Program-made: the position numbers and the translations under genes
The notes under the pieces: model-generated
What the model was told of the DNA's origin: nothing
What the model saw: only the letters and a program-made list of their open reading frames with translations
Database searches by the model: none
Assembly (NCBI GenBank): GCA_026126025.1
Contig: JAHCJZ010000007.1
Coordinates: 1-64,000, forward strand
DNA length: 64,000 nt
Origin: Bauldia sp.
GTDB taxonomy: Bacteria; Pseudomonadota; Alphaproteobacteria; Rhizobiales; Kaistiaceae
Reading direction: 5' to 3'
Shown: in pieces, positions 1 to 10,509 of the stretch
Numbering within the stretch: position 1 is the stretch's first letter
Layout: each line of letters starts with the position of its first letter

Positions 1-1990
1 CGGCGCGGCCGCCGACACGAGGCGGCGTGCCGAAAGCGGCCGCAAGTCCCGCCGCCGCGAGCCGGAGCCGGAGGACGATTTCGACGAGCCGGGCGACCGC
101 CAGGGCCGGATGGACGTGATCCTCGGCGCCGTCACCCACACCGGCTACCGCGTCGGCGGCGCGATGAAGCGGATCGGCCGCTCGATCAGGGGCATGGCCG
201 ACGGCTTCGGCGACCGCCGCGGCGAGGACGAGGAGCACCTCTTCGCGCCCCGCGCGCCGCTGCCGGTGCCGGAGCCCCGTGTCGCCCGCCGCGGCGACAG
301 CTGGGACGACCCGCCCGACGACGCCTATGACGATTGGGACGACCGCTACCCCGGCGACGCGTTTGGCGACGAGCGCTATCGCGCGCCGGATGAGGACGAG
401 GCGCCCGCCCCGCCACCGCCGCGCGCGCGGAAGAAGGCGCCGGCCGCCGCCGGTCGGCGCCGCGCCCCCGGTGCGCCCTACAAGCCGCCGAAGCTCGAAT
501 TCCTCGCCGCGCCGCCGCGCAATTCCCGCGGGCCGCAGTTGAGCCGGGAGGCACTGGACGAGAATGCGCGCATGCTGGAATCCGTGCTCGACGATTTCGG
601 CATCCGCGGCGAGATCGTCCACGCCCGTCCCGGCCCGGTGGTGACGCTCTACGAGCTGGAGCCTGCGCCTGGCATCAAGTCGTCCCGCGTCATCGGCCTT
701 GCCGACGACATTGCCCGCTCGATGAGCGCGATCGCCTGCCGCGTCGCCGTCATCCCCGGCAAGAACGCGATCGGCATCGAACTCCCCAACGAGCGCCGCG
801 AGACGGTGTATCTCCGCGAGCTGCTCTCGGCCGAGGAGAACACCGAGAACAAGCCCCGCCTCCCGCTCCTCCTCGGCAAGACGATCGGCGGCGAGCCGGT
901 GATCGCCGACCTCTCGCGCATGCCGCATCTCCTCGTCGCCGGCACCACCGGCTCGGGCAAGTCCGTCGCGATCAACACCATGATCCTGTCGCTGGTCTAC
1001 CGGCTCTCGCCGGAGGAGTGCCGGCTGATCCTGATCGACCCGAAGATGCTGGAGCTCTCCGTCTATGACGGCATCCCGCACCTCCTGACGCCAGTCGTCA
1101 CCGATCCGAAGAAGGCGGTCGTCGCGCTGAAATGGACGGTGCGCGAGATGGAGGACCGCTACCGCAAGATGTCGAAGGTGGGCGTGCGCAACATCGACGG
1201 CCTCAACGCCCGGGTGAAGGAGGCGAAGGCGAGCGGGCAGACGCTGACCCGCTCGGTCCACACCGGCTTCGACCCCGACACCGGCGAGCCGATCCTCGAG
1301 CATGAGGAGCTCGACTTCCAGCCGATGCCCTACATCGTCGTCATCATCGACGAGATGGCCGACCTGATGATGGTGGCGGGCAAGGAGATCGAGGGCGCGG
1401 TGCAGCGCCTCGCCCAGATGGCGCGCGCCGCCGGCATCCATGTCGTGATGGCGACGCAGCGCCCGTCGGTCGATGTCATCACCGGCACCATCAAGGCGAA
1501 CTTCCCGACCCGCATCTCCTTCCAGGTCACGTCGAAGATCGACAGCCGCACCATCCTCAACGAGCAGGGCGCCGAGCAGCTGCTCGGCCAGGGCGACATG
1601 CTCTACATGATGGGCGGCGGCCGCATCCGCCGCGTCCACGGCCCCTTCGTCGCCGACGACGAGGTCGAGAAGGTGGTGGCGCATCTCAAGACCCAGGGCG
1701 TCCCCGATTATCTCGAGGCGATCACCGAGGCGCCCGACGAGGACGAGGATGGCGACGGCGGCTTCGGCGGCGGCGATGGCGAGGAGTCCAACGACCTCTA
1801 CGACCGCGCCGTCGCGGTGGTGCTGCGCGACCGCAAGGTCTCGACCAGCTACATCCAGCGCCGCCTCTCGATCGGCTACAACCGCGCCGCCTCGCTGATC
1901 GAGCGCATGGAGAAGGAAGGCGTCATCGGCGCCGCCAACCATGCCGGCAAGCGCGAGATCCTCGTCGAGGGCGGAGACGACCGCTACTGA
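1..1990 (+). CDS. ftsK: DNA translocase FtsK, 3' part (5' end outside window)
   Basis: DNA-pumping ATPase that clears and sorts the terminus region at the division septum. The reading frame is open to the left edge, so the N-terminal membrane anchor and part of the linker lie outside the window; the ATG at 110 is internal. Visible order: an acidic, Pro/Arg-rich linker, the alpha/beta motor with Walker A GTTGSGKS (nt 941-964) and Walker [12 protein letters not shown] (near nt 1331-1364), then a C-terminal gamma winged helix (nt about 1795-1975, motif [16 protein letters not shown]) that reads the KOPS/FRS polar motifs. The TGA stop shares one base with an ATG of the downstream lolA frame. Family identity is certain. 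Confidence 0.96.
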   Translation, partial: GAAADTRRRAESGRKSRRREPEPEDDFDEPGDRQGRMDVILGAVTHTGYRVGGAMKRIGRSIRGMADGFGDRRGEDEEHLFAPRAPLPVPEPRVARRGDSWDDPPDDAYDDWDDRYPGDAFGDERYRAPDEDEAPAPPPPRARKKAPAAAGRRRAPGAPYKPPKLEFLAAPPRNSRGPQLSREALDENARMLESVLDDFGIRGEIVHARPGPVVTLYELEPAPGIKSSRVIGLADDIARSMSAIACRVAVIPGKNAIGIELPNERRETVYLRELLSAEENTENKPRLPLLLGKTIGGEPVIADLSRMPHLLVAGTTGSGKSVAINTMILSLVYRLSPEECRLILIDPKMLELSVYDGIPHLLTPVVTDPKKAVVALKWTVREMEDRYRKMSKVGVRNIDGLNARVKEAKASGQTLTRSVHTGFDPDTGEPILEHEELDFQPMPYIVVIIDEMADLMMVAGKEIEGAVQRLAQMARAAGIHVVMATQRPSVDVITGTIKANFPTRISFQVTSKIDSRTILNEQGAEQLLGQGDMLYMMGGGRIRRVHGPFVADDEVEKVVAHLKTQGVPDYLEAITEAPDEDEDGDGGFGGGDGEESNDLYDRAVAVVLRDRKVSTSYIQRRLSIGYNRAASLIERMEKEGVIGAANHAGKREILVEGGDDRY

Positions 1991-2055
1991 TGGCGGGCCT
2001 GTCGCGAAATCGCCACACCCTGCGCCTAGCGCATCCGAGCGGGGGCAGCAGCATC

Positions 2056-2886
2056 ATGGAACACCATCCGGCCATGCGCCCCCTCGGCGGCACGACACGG
2101 GCCTTCATCGCGCTCCTCGGCGGCGGCGCGATCCTCGCCGCGCTCCTCGTCGCCTCCGCCGCCTCGGCGCAGGACGGCGCCGCGCCGCCGATCGACCTCG
2201 CCCCCCCGCCCGCGCAGGAGCCGCAGCGCGATCCCGGCCCGATCGCCCCCGTGCCCTATCCCAACCCGCTCTTCGCCGGCGGGCGCGCACCCGCACCGGC
2301 CGTGGCGGCGCCCGCCGCCCAGCCTGCGCCGGCGCAGCCGCAGCTCTCCTACGCCCAGCAGCAGGCGCAGGCGCTGCAGCGCATCCACACCTATTTCAAC
2401 GCCGTCCGCACCATGACCGGGCGCTTCACCCAGATCGCGCCCGACGGCACCCTCCAGGAGGGCGTCTTCACCATGTCGCGCCCGGGGCGGATCAACTTCG
2501 ATTACACCAACCCCGACGAGCTGAAGGTGATCTCCGACGGCACGACGGTGATGGTGCAGAACGATTTCGCCCGCACCCAGCAGACCTATTTCCTCCGCCA
2601 GACGCCGCTGCGCTACCTCCTCGCCGACCACATCGACCTCACCTCGGATTCGACGGTCCGCGACATCATCCTGGAGGGCGACCTCATCACCGTCGTCCTC
2701 ACCGAGGACAACGAGACCGACGGCTGGCTGACGCTGATGTTCGACCCGGAGACCTACGAGCTCCGCCAATGGGCGACGACCACCCAGGGCCAGACCGTCA
2801 CGGTCGCGATCTACGACACCCGCACCAACCAGCCCGTCGACGACCAGCAGTTCCGCATCTTCGTCTGGACCGACATCCCGATGTAG
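2056..2886 (+). CDS. lolA: Outer-membrane lipoprotein carrier protein LolA
   Basis: Periplasmic chaperone carrying lipoproteins from LolCDE to the outer membrane. About 276 aa from this start: a signal peptide (hydrophobic run then ASAASAQ, cleavage near residue 39), a Pro/Ala-rich segment, then the LolA fold with RTMTGRFTQ, the motif MSRPGRINFDY, and DGTTVMVQND. The frame is open from an ATG at 1990 overlapping the ftsK stop, but that start would put over 40 residues before the hydrophobic core, so ATG 2056 (or 2074) is preferred. ftsK-lolA-xth order is conserved in Alphaproteobacteria. The Pro/Ala insertion after the signal peptide makes it longer than typical LolA. Confidence 0.9.
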   Translation: MEHHPAMRPLGGTTRAFIALLGGGAILAALLVASAASAQDGAAPPIDLAPPPAQEPQRDPGPIAPVPYPNPLFAGGRAPAPAVAAPAAQPAPAQPQLSYAQQQAQALQRIHTYFNAVRTMTGRFTQIAPDGTLQEGVFTMSRPGRINFDYTNPDELKVISDGTTVMVQNDFARTQQTYFLRQTPLRYLLADHIDLTSDSTVRDIILEGDLITVVLTEDNETDGWLTLMFDPETYELRQWATTTQGQTVTVAIYDTRTNQPVDDQQFRIFVWTDIPM

Positions 2887-3192
2887 CGCGGCATACTCGC
2901 TGGCTGGCGCTCGACAGCAAACCAGCACACCCGTCCCGGCCCTGAGCAGGGACCCATTGGCCGATCCCCCGGACGACTCGCAGCGGCTTGATCCAGAAGC
3001 CGGCAACCCACAGGCGCCAGCCCGGCAACGGGCAAATCTGCCGAGCCGCCAATAGGTCTCGGGTCGAGCCCGGGACGGTGCAAGGGGACATGGGAGAGGG
3101 ACGGCGTGAACGGCTGTTCGTCGGGTCTTCATCGCGGTTGATTTGCCCGCGGGCGCGGCCTACCTCCGGGGGCCTCGCATCGCCCGCCGGAC
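2887..3192. repeat. lolA-xth intergenic gap with long imperfect inverted repeat
   Basis: This 306-bp gap has no convincing gene. It holds one long imperfect inverted repeat. The left arm, about 2931-2964, contains CCGTCCCGG and GGGACCCATTGGC. The right arm, about 3047-3078, contains GCCAATAGGTCTCGGG and CCCGGGACGG. Arms pair over some 34 nt with a loop near 80 nt. This resembles the REP/MITE-like intergenic elements common in high-GC Alphaproteobacteria. A short open frame across it reads through both arms and is not believed. Confidence 0.6.
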
Positions 3193-4047
3193 ATGACCCT
3201 CACCGTCGCCACCTGGAACATCAATTCGGTTCGCCTCCGGATCGACATCGTCGGCGCCTTCCTCAAGGCTTACCGGCCCGACATCCTCTGCCTCCAGGAG
3301 ATCAAGTGCCGGGCCGAGCAGTTCCCGCGCGCCTCGTTCCGGCGTCGCGGCTATCCGCACATCGCGGTCAACGGCCAGCGCGGCTATCACGGCGTCGCTA
3401 TCGTCTCGCGCCGCCCATTCCTGACCGAATCGAACCGCGGCTTCTGCGGCATCGACGACGCCCGCCACATCGCGGTCACCGTCGAGGATGACGGCGCTCC
3501 GCCGCTGACGGTCCACAATTTCTACGTCCCCGCCGGCGGCGACGAGCCCGACCCCGCGGTGAACCCGAAATTCGCCCACAAGCTTGCCTTCCTCGACGAG
3601 ATGCATGGCTGGCTCACCGGCCCGGAGACCGACCGCCCCGCGGTGATGGTCGGCGATCTCAACGTCGCACCGCTCGAGCACGACGTCTGGTCGCACCGCC
3701 AGCTGCTGCGCGTCGTCAGCCACACCGAGGAGGAGGTGACGCGGCTGGAGAAGGTGCGCGCCGCGGGCGGCTGGGTCGACGCGCTGCGCCACTTCGTGCC
3801 GCCCGAGGAGAAGCTCTACACCTGGTGGAGCTATCGCGCCCATGACTGGCAGCTCTCCAACCGCGGCCGCCGCCTCGACCACATCTGGGTCACCCCGCCC
3901 CTCCTCCCCCGCCTCACCGGCATCGAAGTCGTCCGCCTCGCCCGCGGCTGGAAGCGCCCCTCCGACCACGTCCCGGTCATCGCCCGCATCGGACCTGCGG
4001 TGCCGGCGGCCGATGACGTGCGTGTCTCGGAACTCCTCCCGGGATGA
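3193..4047 (+). CDS. xth: Exodeoxyribonuclease III / AP endonuclease
   Basis: Mg-dependent 3'-5' exonuclease and apurinic/apyrimidinic endonuclease of base-excision repair. At 284 aa it is slightly longer than E. coli ExoIII. Motifs in order: WNINSVR near the N-terminus, metal-binding E36 in LQEIK, YVPAGG, D155/N157 in GDLNVAP, GRRLDHIW, and the catalytic S-D258-H259 in SDHVPV. All catalytic positions are present. The 3' end is overlapped on the opposite strand by a 3' extension of the flavin monooxygenase frame, which is probably not meaningful protein. Confidence 0.95.
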   Translation: MTLTVATWNINSVRLRIDIVGAFLKAYRPDILCLQEIKCRAEQFPRASFRRRGYPHIAVNGQRGYHGVAIVSRRPFLTESNRGFCGIDDARHIAVTVEDDGAPPLTVHNFYVPAGGDEPDPAVNPKFAHKLAFLDEMHGWLTGPETDRPAVMVGDLNVAPLEHDVWSHRQLLRVVSHTEEEVTRLEKVRAAGGWVDALRHFVPPEEKLYTWWSYRAHDWQLSNRGRRLDHIWVTPPLLPRLTGIEVVRLARGWKRPSDHVPVIARIGPAVPAADDVRVSELLPG

Positions 4048-5561
4048 CGCCCACGGCGCCGGAGTGACGAGGCGCGCGACCCGCAGACCGCTACGGGACC
4101 CCGCGGACCGAACCAGATCGTCAACGCGTCGGTGAGACCCGTGGTGGCGGCCGTCTCCCCGACCCACGCCACATAGCCGTCGGGTCGGATGAGCACGGCG
4201 GTCGGCGCCGCGACCGCGCCGACGACGGGCAGCTCCCATGAGCCTTCATGGGCCGCGCTCACCGCCCTCACCCGGTCGGCCCACCCCGCGAGGTCGAAAT
4301 TGCCGTGGGCAGCGAAGCTGAGCAGCACCGGCCGCGCGTCATGCAGCAGGGTGAAAACTCGCGTCGGCCCGTCCGCGGTCTCGAGGTCGAGATCCGGCAT
4401 GCGGCGGCCGAGGAGGGGGTGTCCGGCGCCGAGATCGTAGCGGATGCCGAGGCCCGACATCTCCGCGCCGAGGCGCTGGCGCGGTTCGTCCATCGCGAGC
4501 AGCTCGCCCAGCATCTCGCGCACGGCCCTGGTGCGGTCGTCGTCGGGCCGGAGCGCGACCGAGGCCAGCGTGCGGCTGAGGACGCGGGCGGCAACCGGAT
4601 GGCGCTCGGCCTGGTAGGTGTCGAGGAGGCTCGCGGGCGCCGTCCCCTTCACGACCTGCGCCAGCTTCCACCCCAGATTCACCGCGTCCTGCACCCCGGT
4701 CTGGAGGCCCTGCCCGCCATCCGGCGGATGGATATGCGCGGCATCGCCGGCCAGCAGCACCCGTCCGACGCGATAGGACGCGGCCTGCCGCGCGGCGTCG
4801 GTGAAGCGGGAGAGCCAGGTCGGACTGTGGACGCCGAAATCGGTGCCGTAGACCGCGATCATCCCCTTTCTGAGATCGTCGAGATCGGGCTCGCCGGCCG
4901 CGCCCGCGTGCTGCTCCGTGACCATGATGCCGGCGCGCTTGCCGTCTTCCAGCCTGCTGAGCGCATGAATGCCGATCGCGTCACGACGAATGCCCCATTC
5001 CGGCGGCTCTTCGGACAGCTCCGCCTCCGCGATCAGATTGCTCGTCGTCGGATCGGTGCCGGGAAAGGCGATGCCCGCTACCTTGCGCACCAGGCTGCGG
5101 CCGCCGTCGCACCCGACGAGGTAGCGGGCCTGCAGCCCACGGCCGTCGGAGAGCGTGACGGCGACGCCGGTGTCGTCCTGCGTGAAGCCTGTCACCGCGG
5201 TGCCGCGATAGATCGGCACCCCCAGCTCGCCAACCCAGCCGGCGAGAATGCGCTCGGTATGGGCCTGCCACAGCGCGAGCCCGTAGGGATGCCGGGTCGG
5301 AAAATCGCTGATGTCGAGCCGGACACCGGCGAACCCGGCGACCTGCGCCTTCTGCCCCTCCGCCAGGAAGCGATCGGCGATCCCGCGCTGGTCGAACACC
5401 TCGATCGTGCGCGCGTGAAGCCCGCCCGCGCGCCGCCCAGCAAGGTCCTGGCTCGGGCGCCGTTCGACGATGGCGACATCGACCCCCGCCAGCGCCAGCT
5501 CGCCCGCCAGCATCAGCCCGGTCGGTCCGCCCCCTGCAATCACCACCGCATGATCGGTCAT
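3831..5561 (-). CDS. FAD-dependent aromatic-ring-type monooxygenase with 3' read-through
   Basis: Single-component flavoprotein monooxygenase of the PheA/TfdB/MhpA type (FAD_binding_3), using NAD(P)H and O2 to hydroxylate an unknown, probably aromatic, substrate. Seen: GGGPTGLMLA dinucleotide fold at residues 10-19, DG motif in GCDGGRS, and GDAAHIHPPDGGQGLQTG with the FAD-binding GD. A C-terminal thioredoxin-like domain ends near residue 485 (about nt 4107). The frame then continues 91 Arg/Ser-rich residues without a stop, 217 nt of it antisense to xth, so the normal stop looks lost or shifted. It sits between otherwise conserved xth and cNMP genes. Rifampicin or phenol hydroxylase activity cannot be told from sequence alone. 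Confidence 0.8.
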   Translation of the reverse strand: MTDHAVVIAGGGPTGLMLAGELALAGVDVAIVERRPSQDLAGRRAGGLHARTIEVFDQRGIADRFLAEGQKAQVAGFAGVRLDISDFPTRHPYGLALWQAHTERILAGWVGELGVPIYRGTAVTGFTQDDTGVAVTLSDGRGLQARYLVGCDGGRSLVRKVAGIAFPGTDPTTSNLIAEAELSEEPPEWGIRRDAIGIHALSRLEDGKRAGIMVTEQHAGAAGEPDLDDLRKGMIAVYGTDFGVHSPTWLSRFTDAARQAASYRVGRVLLAGDAAHIHPPDGGQGLQTGVQDAVNLGWKLAQVVKGTAPASLLDTYQAERHPVAARVLSRTLASVALRPDDDRTRAVREMLGELLAMDEPRQRLGAEMSGLGIRYDLGAGHPLLGRRMPDLDLETADGPTRVFTLLHDARPVLLSFAAHGNFDLAGWADRVRAVSAAHEGSWELPVVGAVAAPTAVLIRPDGYVAWVGETAATTGLTDALTIWFGPRGPVAVCGSRASSLRRRGRHPGRSSETRTSSAAGTAGPMRAMTGTWSEGRFQPRARRTTSMPVRRGRRGGVTQMWSRRRPRLESCQSWAR

Positions 5562-5736
5562 ATCCGCCTCCCCGAATCACGCCGCACGCTCGCGCGGCGC
5601 GGTTGCAAGGCTGCGGAATCTAGGCACGGCCGCGGCAATGCCAATTCTTGAAGTGAACTATCTCGGCGCCATCTATTTTCCAGGCGGCCAATTCAAACGC
5701 CGCTCTTCCCCCAGACGAAGCGGGACCGCCGGGCTG

Positions 5737-6198
5737 CTAGTCCCCCCGCCGCAGCATCGCCTGCACGCGCCGGAGCTCGCCGATCGTGGTGTTGACCCGC
5801 TCCGCCAGCCGCTTGTGGAGCGAGGACGCGACCCGCGGATATTCCTCCAGCATGCGGCGCATCGCCGGGCGGCTGATGTCGAGGACGGTGGCGACGCCCG
5901 CGGCGGTCGCGGTGGAGCGGCGGCGGGTGGCGATGAAGAGCGGCAGTTCGCCGATCAGGCAGCCGGGCCCGGCGCGCTCCAGCATCCGCCGCGCCTCGCC
6001 GGCGCCGGTCGAAAGCTCGATCGTGCCGAACACCACGACATAGCCGCCGCCGGCTTCCTCACCCTCGCGGAACAGGATCTCGCCATTGACGAGGTCGCGC
6101 CGGTTGGCGCTGAAGGCGAGGAGCCGCAGCTGGTCGCCGGCGAGGTCGTCGAACAGCGGGACCTCGGACAGGAGCTTGATGTCGCTTTCGAGGCTCAC
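5737..6198 (-). CDS. Cyclic nucleotide-binding (Crp/Fnr-type) domain protein without HTH
   Basis: 153 aa, essentially one cNMP-binding jelly roll (residues about 8-120) followed by a helical tail. It contains DLVNGEILFREGE, the phosphate-binding-cassette-like GCLIGELPLF, and RRRSTATAAGVATVLDISR. There is no C-terminal helix-turn-helix, so it is a stand-alone sensor or adaptor rather than a CRP-type transcription factor. It lies 19 bp downstream of the response regulator gene on the same strand and is probably co-transcribed. The cassette lacks the RxTAA Arg of true cAMP binders, so the ligand is uncertain. Confidence 0.85.
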   Translation of the reverse strand: MSLESDIKLLSEVPLFDDLAGDQLRLLAFSANRRDLVNGEILFREGEEAGGGYVVVFGTIELSTGAGEARRMLERAGPGCLIGELPLFIATRRRSTATAAGVATVLDISRPAMRRMLEEYPRVASSLHKRLAERVNTTIGELRRVQAMLRRGD

Positions 6199-6217
6199 CG
6201 GGTCGGTCCCCGGCCCG

Positions 6218-6901
6218 TCACGGCACCAGCCGGTAGCCGCCGCCCTCGGTGACGAGAAGCTCGGCCTCGGCCGGCTTCTTCTCGATCTTCTGGCGCAGGC
6301 GGTAGATGTGCGTTTCGAGCGTGTGGGTGGTCACGCCGCTATTGTAGCCCCACACCTCGTGGAGCAGCACGTCGCGCGTCACCACCTTCTCGCCGGCGCG
6401 GTAGAGATATTTGAGGATCGCAGTTTCCTTCTCGGTGAGGCGCACCTTCTGGCCGCGCTCGTCGACGAGGAGCTTGGCGCTCGGCCGGAAGGTGTAGGGA
6501 CCGATGGTGAAGGTCGCGTCCTCGCTCTGGTCGAACTGCCGCAGCTGCGCCCGGATGCGGGCGAGGAGCGCCGCGAAGCGGAACGGCTTGGTGACGTAGT
6601 CATTGGCGCCGGAATCGAGACCGCGCACGGTGTCGCTCTCCGAATCCTGCGCCGTCAGCATGATGATCGGCGCCTTGAAGCCGCCGGCGCGCAGCTGCTT
6701 CACCGCATCGCGGCCGTCGATGTCGGGAAGGCCGACATCCATCACCACGAGATCGGGCTTGTCCTTCCGCGCCCGCTCGACGCCGTCGAGCGCGGTCCGC
6801 GCCTGGAGGATGTCGAACTCCTCGCTGAGCGCGAGTTGCTCGACGAGGCTTTCCCGCAACATGTCGTCGTCGTCCACGACCAGAAGCTTGCGCGCGGTCA
6901 A
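6218..6901 (-). CDS. OmpR/PhoB-family response regulator
   Basis: Two-domain response regulator of about 227 aa. The receiver has the acidic cluster VVDDDD (residues 8-13), phospho-acceptor D55 in VVMDVGLP, T in MLTAQ and K in VTKPF. The winged helix is C-terminal (RLTEKETAILKYLYRAGEKVVTRDVLLHEVWGY, then THTLETHIYRLRQKIE). I choose the TTG at 6901 because the receiver starts directly there and AGGAAA lies 7 nt upstream; the frame continues further upstream without domain content. No histidine kinase gene is adjacent. The downstream gene is the cNMP-binding protein. Confidence 0.9.
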   Translation of the reverse strand: MTARKLLVVDDDDMLRESLVEQLALSEEFDILQARTALDGVERARKDKPDLVVMDVGLPDIDGRDAVKQLRAGGFKAPIIMLTAQDSESDTVRGLDSGANDYVTKPFRFAALLARIRAQLRQFDQSEDATFTIGPYTFRPSAKLLVDERGQKVRLTEKETAILKYLYRAGEKVVTRDVLLHEVWGYNSGVTTHTLETHIYRLRQKIEKKPAEAELLVTEGGGYRLVP

Positions 6902-7036
6902 GGTTGGGTTTCCTGCCGGTTGAGCGTGCAACTCAGGACGCCGGCGGCCTGCCAGGCGCCGGGCGGCCGCAATGTGACCCGCGAGGGGTGTCAACGCAAG
7001 CGCCGCGCGCCTGCGCGACACTGTGATGGCCGCGAC

Positions 7037-7735
7037 CTACCGCGTCCCGAACAGCGCGCTGCCGATCCGCAGCTCCGTGGCGCCATAGGCGATCGCGAGC
7101 TCGAAATCCGCGCTCATGCCCATCGACAGCGCGGTAAGGCCGAGTTCGCGCGCGAGCTTCGCGGTCAGCGCGAAATGCGGTCCCGGCGGCTCGTCTAGCG
7201 GCGGGATGCACATCAGCCCGTCGATGGTAAGCCCGTAGACCGTCCGGCAGCGCTCCACGAAGGCGGCCGTCTCGGCCGGCGCGACGCCGGCCTTCTGCGG
7301 CTCCTCGCCGATATTGACCTGGACCAGGAGGCGCGGCGAGCGGCCCTGCTTCCGCATCTCCTTCGCGAGCGCATCGGCAATCTTGTCGCGGTCGACCGAG
7401 TGGATCGCGTCGAACAGCGCCACCGCCTCGGCCGCCTTGTTCGACTGCAGCGGCCCGATCAGCTCGACCGTCAGGCCCGGCGTCTCGGCCCGCAGCGCCG
7501 GCCATTTGGCCTTGGCCTCCTGCACCCGGTTCTCGCCGAACACGCGCTGACCCCCGGCGATCAAGGGTCGTATCGCATCCGAATCGAAGGTCTTGCTGAC
7601 CGCGATCAGCCGGGCCGAGCCCTCCGGCCGGCCGGCCTCGCGCTCGGCGACGGCGATCCGCCGCCGCACCTCGGCGAGCCGCGACGCCGCGGCCGCGTTG
7701 CCCTCATCCGCCCGGGCTCCTGCATCCGCTGGCAA
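7037..7735 (-). CDS. yggS: YggS-family PLP homeostasis protein
   Basis: Binds pyridoxal 5'-phosphate and controls its free pool; no catalytic activity is established for the family. Seen: TIM-barrel alanine-racemase-like fold with the PLP lysine in LIAVSKTF, GENRVQEAKAK, HSVDRDKIADAL, LVQVNIGEEPQKAG and SMGMSADFELAI. About 232 aa from TTG 7735. I favour this TTG over ATG 7750 because AGGAGG (7747-7742) sits 6 nt before it and would be inside the coding region if ATG were used. Divergent from leuS. Confidence 0.93.
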   Translation of the reverse strand: MPADAGARADEGNAAAASRLAEVRRRIAVAEREAGRPEGSARLIAVSKTFDSDAIRPLIAGGQRVFGENRVQEAKAKWPALRAETPGLTVELIGPLQSNKAAEAVALFDAIHSVDRDKIADALAKEMRKQGRSPRLLVQVNIGEEPQKAGVAPAETAAFVERCRTVYGLTIDGLMCIPPLDEPPGPHFALTAKLARELGLTALSMGMSADFELAIAYGATELRIGSALFGTR

Positions 7736-7741
7736 GTCGCA

Positions 7742-7747
7742 CCTCCT
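7742..7747 (-). promoter_or_regulatory. Shine-Dalgarno AGGAGG deciding the yggS TTG start
   Basis: A perfect AGGAGG on the minus strand lies 6 nt before TTG 7735. It overlaps the upstream ATG 7750 reading, which has no purine tract of its own at a suitable distance. Confidence 0.6.
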
Positions 7748-7832
7748 CATGATTGACCGGCGCCGCCTTTTGCGCTGATGGTCCGCCGGCCCGCGCGGCC
7801 GGTCATCCGGGCGCGCCGAACGGATATCTCGC

Positions 7833-10502
7833 ATGACCACGGAACGTTACAACCCGGCCGAGGCGGAGCCGCGCTGGCAGGCGGCGTGGGCCGAAGCCGG
7901 CATCTTCGCCACGCGGAACGACGACCCGCGGCCGAAATATTACGTCCTCGAGATGTTCCCCTACCCGTCGGGGCGCATCCATATGGGCCACGTCCGCAAC
8001 TACACCATGGGCGACGTGGTGGCGCGCTTCATGCGGGCGAAGGGCCACAACGTCCTCCATCCGATGGGCTGGGACGCCTTCGGCCTGCCGGCCGAGAACG
8101 CCGCCGCGCAGCGCGGCATCCACCCGCTTGTGTGGACCTACGAGAACATCGCGGCGATGCGCGATCAGCTGAAGCTGATGGGCCTGTCGCTCGACTGGGC
8201 GCGCGAATTCGCGACCTGCGACGTCGCCTACTACCACCAGCAGCAGAAGCTCTTCCTCGATTTCCTCGCCGCCGGCCTCGCCTACCGCAAGAGCGCCACC
8301 GTCAACTGGGACCCGGTCGACCAGACCGTGCTCGCCAACGAGCAGGTGATCGACGGGAAGGGCTGGCGCTCCGGCGCGCCAGTCGAGCAGCGCGAGCTGA
8401 CCCAGTGGTTCCTGAGGATCACAGCCTATAGCGACGAGCTCCTGTCGGCGCTGGATACGCTGGACCGCTGGCCCGACCGCGTGCGCCTGATGCAGCGCAA
8501 CTGGATCGGCCGCTCGGAGGGCCTGCGCGTCCGCTTCGCCCTTGCCGAAGGCGCGCCGGCCGGCTTCGGCGAGGTCGAGGTCTTCACCACGCGGCCGGAC
8601 ACGCTGTTCGGCGCGAGCTTCATCGCGCTCGCCCCCGACCACCCGCTGTCGGCCGCGCTGGGAGCGGGCAACCCGGAGCTCGCGGCCTTCATCGAGCGCT
8701 GCCGGCAGCGCGGCACCAGCACGGCGGCGATCGACACCGCAGAGAAGGAAGGCTTCGACACCGGGCTCCGCGCCGCGCACCCCTTCCGGCCCGGCGCGAC
8801 GCTGCCGGTCTATGTCGCGAACTTCATCCTGATGGAGTACGGCACCGGCGCGATCTTCGGCTGCCCCGCGCACGACCAGCGCGACTTCGAGTTCGCCACC
8901 AAATACCGCCTGCCGATCATTCCGGTGGTGGCACCGCTCGATCGTTTCGCAAGCGAATCGGACCTTGCGGCCTGGCTCGGCGCGTTCGGCGCCGACGGCG
9001 AGCCCTTCGTCGACGACGGCCGGCTGGTCAATTCCGAGTTCCTCGACGGGCTGTCCGTGGCCGAGGCCAAGGAGGCGGTCGCCCAGCGGCTGGAGGCGCA
9101 GTCCCTCAACGGCGCCCCGCAGGCGGCGCGCCAGGTGAACTACCGCCTCCGCGACTGGGGCATTTCGCGCCAGCGTTATTGGGGCTGCCCGATCCCGGTG
9201 ATCCATTGCGCGCGCTGCGGCGTGCAGCCTGTGCCCGAGGCCGACCTCCCCGTCACGCTCCCCGACGACGTCACCTTCGACAAGCCGGGCAACCCGTTGG
9301 CGCGCCACCCGACCTGGCGGAATGTCGCCTGCCCGAAATGCGGCGGGCCGGCAGAGCGCGAGACCGACACCATGGACACCTTCGTCGATTCGTCCTGGTA
9401 CTTCGCCCGCTTCACCGCACCCGACGCGCCGCAGCCGCTCGACCGCGCGGCCGCCGATTCCTGGCTGCCGGTGAACCAGTATATCGGCGGCATCGAGCAC
9501 GCGATCCTCCACCTCCTCTATTCGCGCTTCTTCACCCGCGCGATGAAGGCGACCGGCCATGTCGGGCTGAGCGAGCCCTTCGCCGGCCTGTTCACGCAGG
9601 GGATGGTGGTCCACGAGACCTACCGCCGCGCCGACGACAGCTGGGCCGCGCCGGCCGAGGTGCGGATCGAGGAGGACGGCGCAACGCGGCGCGCCTTCGA
9701 CCGCGCGACCGGCGAGGCGCTCGCCATCGGCCCGATCGAGAAGATGTCGAAGTCGCGCCGCAACACCGTCGACCCGTCCGACATCATGGGCACTTATGGC
9801 GCCGACACCGCGCGCTGGTTCATGCTGTCGGATTCTCCGCCCGAGCGCGACGTGATCTGGAGCGAGGCCGGCGTCGAGGGCGCGCACCGCTTCGTCCAGC
9901 GCGTCTGGCGCCTCGTCGGCGAGGTCAACCGCATCGCGCCCTTCCCCGGACTCGGCCACCAACCGCCGGTCGCGATGGACCCGCCGGCGCTGAAGCTCCG
10001 CCAGACCGCGCACCGCACGCTGAAGGCCGTCGAGGAGCACTTCGCCGCGCTCCGCTTCAACGTCGCGGTCGCCCGCATCTACGAGCTCGTCAACGCGATC
10101 GCCGCCGAGGTCCAGGCCGCGGGCACCTCCGGCGGCCCCGACGAGGGCGACCCGGCGACGTCCTACGCCGTCCGCGAGGCGTTCGAGCTCCTGGTCCACA
10201 TGATCGCGCCGATGACCCCGCACCTTGCCGAGGCCTGCTGGGACGCCCTCGGCGGCACCGACCTCATCGCGACCCGCGCCTGGCCCGAAGCCGACCCGGC
10301 GCTCCTCGCCCGCGACACCATCGTCCTGCCGGTGCAGGTCAACGGCAAGAAGCGCGCCGAGCTGACGATCGACGCCGGCGCCGCCATCGCCGACATCGAA
10401 GCCGCCACCCTCGGCCTCGACGCCGTCCAGCGCGCCCTCGAAGGCAAGCCGCCGAAGCGCGTCGTCGTGGTCCCCAACCGCATCGTCAACGTGGTGCTGT
10501 GA
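7833..10502 (+). CDS. leuS: Leucyl-tRNA synthetase
   Basis: Charges tRNA-Leu. 889 aa, full length for the bacterial class Ia enzyme. Signature 1 is [11 protein letters not shown] (residues about 44-53). The CP1 editing domain carries [12 protein letters not shown] and the GCPAHDQRD-type active-site region. A second signature, KMSKSRRN, lies near residue 637, followed by the anticodon-binding and C-terminal domains. In many Alphaproteobacteria leuS is followed by lptE and holA; here only a 148-bp repeat-bearing gap separates leuS and holA. Confidence 0.98.
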   Translation: MTTERYNPAEAEPRWQAAWAEAGIFATRNDDPRPKYYVLEMFPYPSGRIHMGHVRNYTMGDVVARFMRAKGHNVLHPMGWDAFGLPAENAAAQRGIHPLVWTYENIAAMRDQLKLMGLSLDWAREFATCDVAYYHQQQKLFLDFLAAGLAYRKSATVNWDPVDQTVLANEQVIDGKGWRSGAPVEQRELTQWFLRITAYSDELLSALDTLDRWPDRVRLMQRNWIGRSEGLRVRFALAEGAPAGFGEVEVFTTRPDTLFGASFIALAPDHPLSAALGAGNPELAAFIERCRQRGTSTAAIDTAEKEGFDTGLRAAHPFRPGATLPVYVANFILMEYGTGAIFGCPAHDQRDFEFATKYRLPIIPVVAPLDRFASESDLAAWLGAFGADGEPFVDDGRLVNSEFLDGLSVAEAKEAVAQRLEAQSLNGAPQAARQVNYRLRDWGISRQRYWGCPIPVIHCARCGVQPVPEADLPVTLPDDVTFDKPGNPLARHPTWRNVACPKCGGPAERETDTMDTFVDSSWYFARFTAPDAPQPLDRAAADSWLPVNQYIGGIEHAILHLLYSRFFTRAMKATGHVGLSEPFAGLFTQGMVVHETYRRADDSWAAPAEVRIEEDGATRRAFDRATGEALAIGPIEKMSKSRRNTVDPSDIMGTYGADTARWFMLSDSPPERDVIWSEAGVEGAHRFVQRVWRLVGEVNRIAPFPGLGHQPPVAMDPPALKLRQTAHRTLKAVEEHFAALRFNVAVARIYELVNAIAAEVQAAGTSGGPDEGDPATSYAVREAFELLVHMIAPMTPHLAEACWDALGGTDLIATRAWPEADPALLARDTIVLPVQVNGKKRAELTIDAGAAIADIEAATLGLDAVQRALEGKPPKRVVVVPNRIVNVVL

Positions 10503-10509
10503 CGATGGC

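Noticed and set aside
2988-3491. Open frame between lolA and xth
   Set aside because: It spans the inverted repeat and then the xth coding region in another frame; composition is not protein-like.
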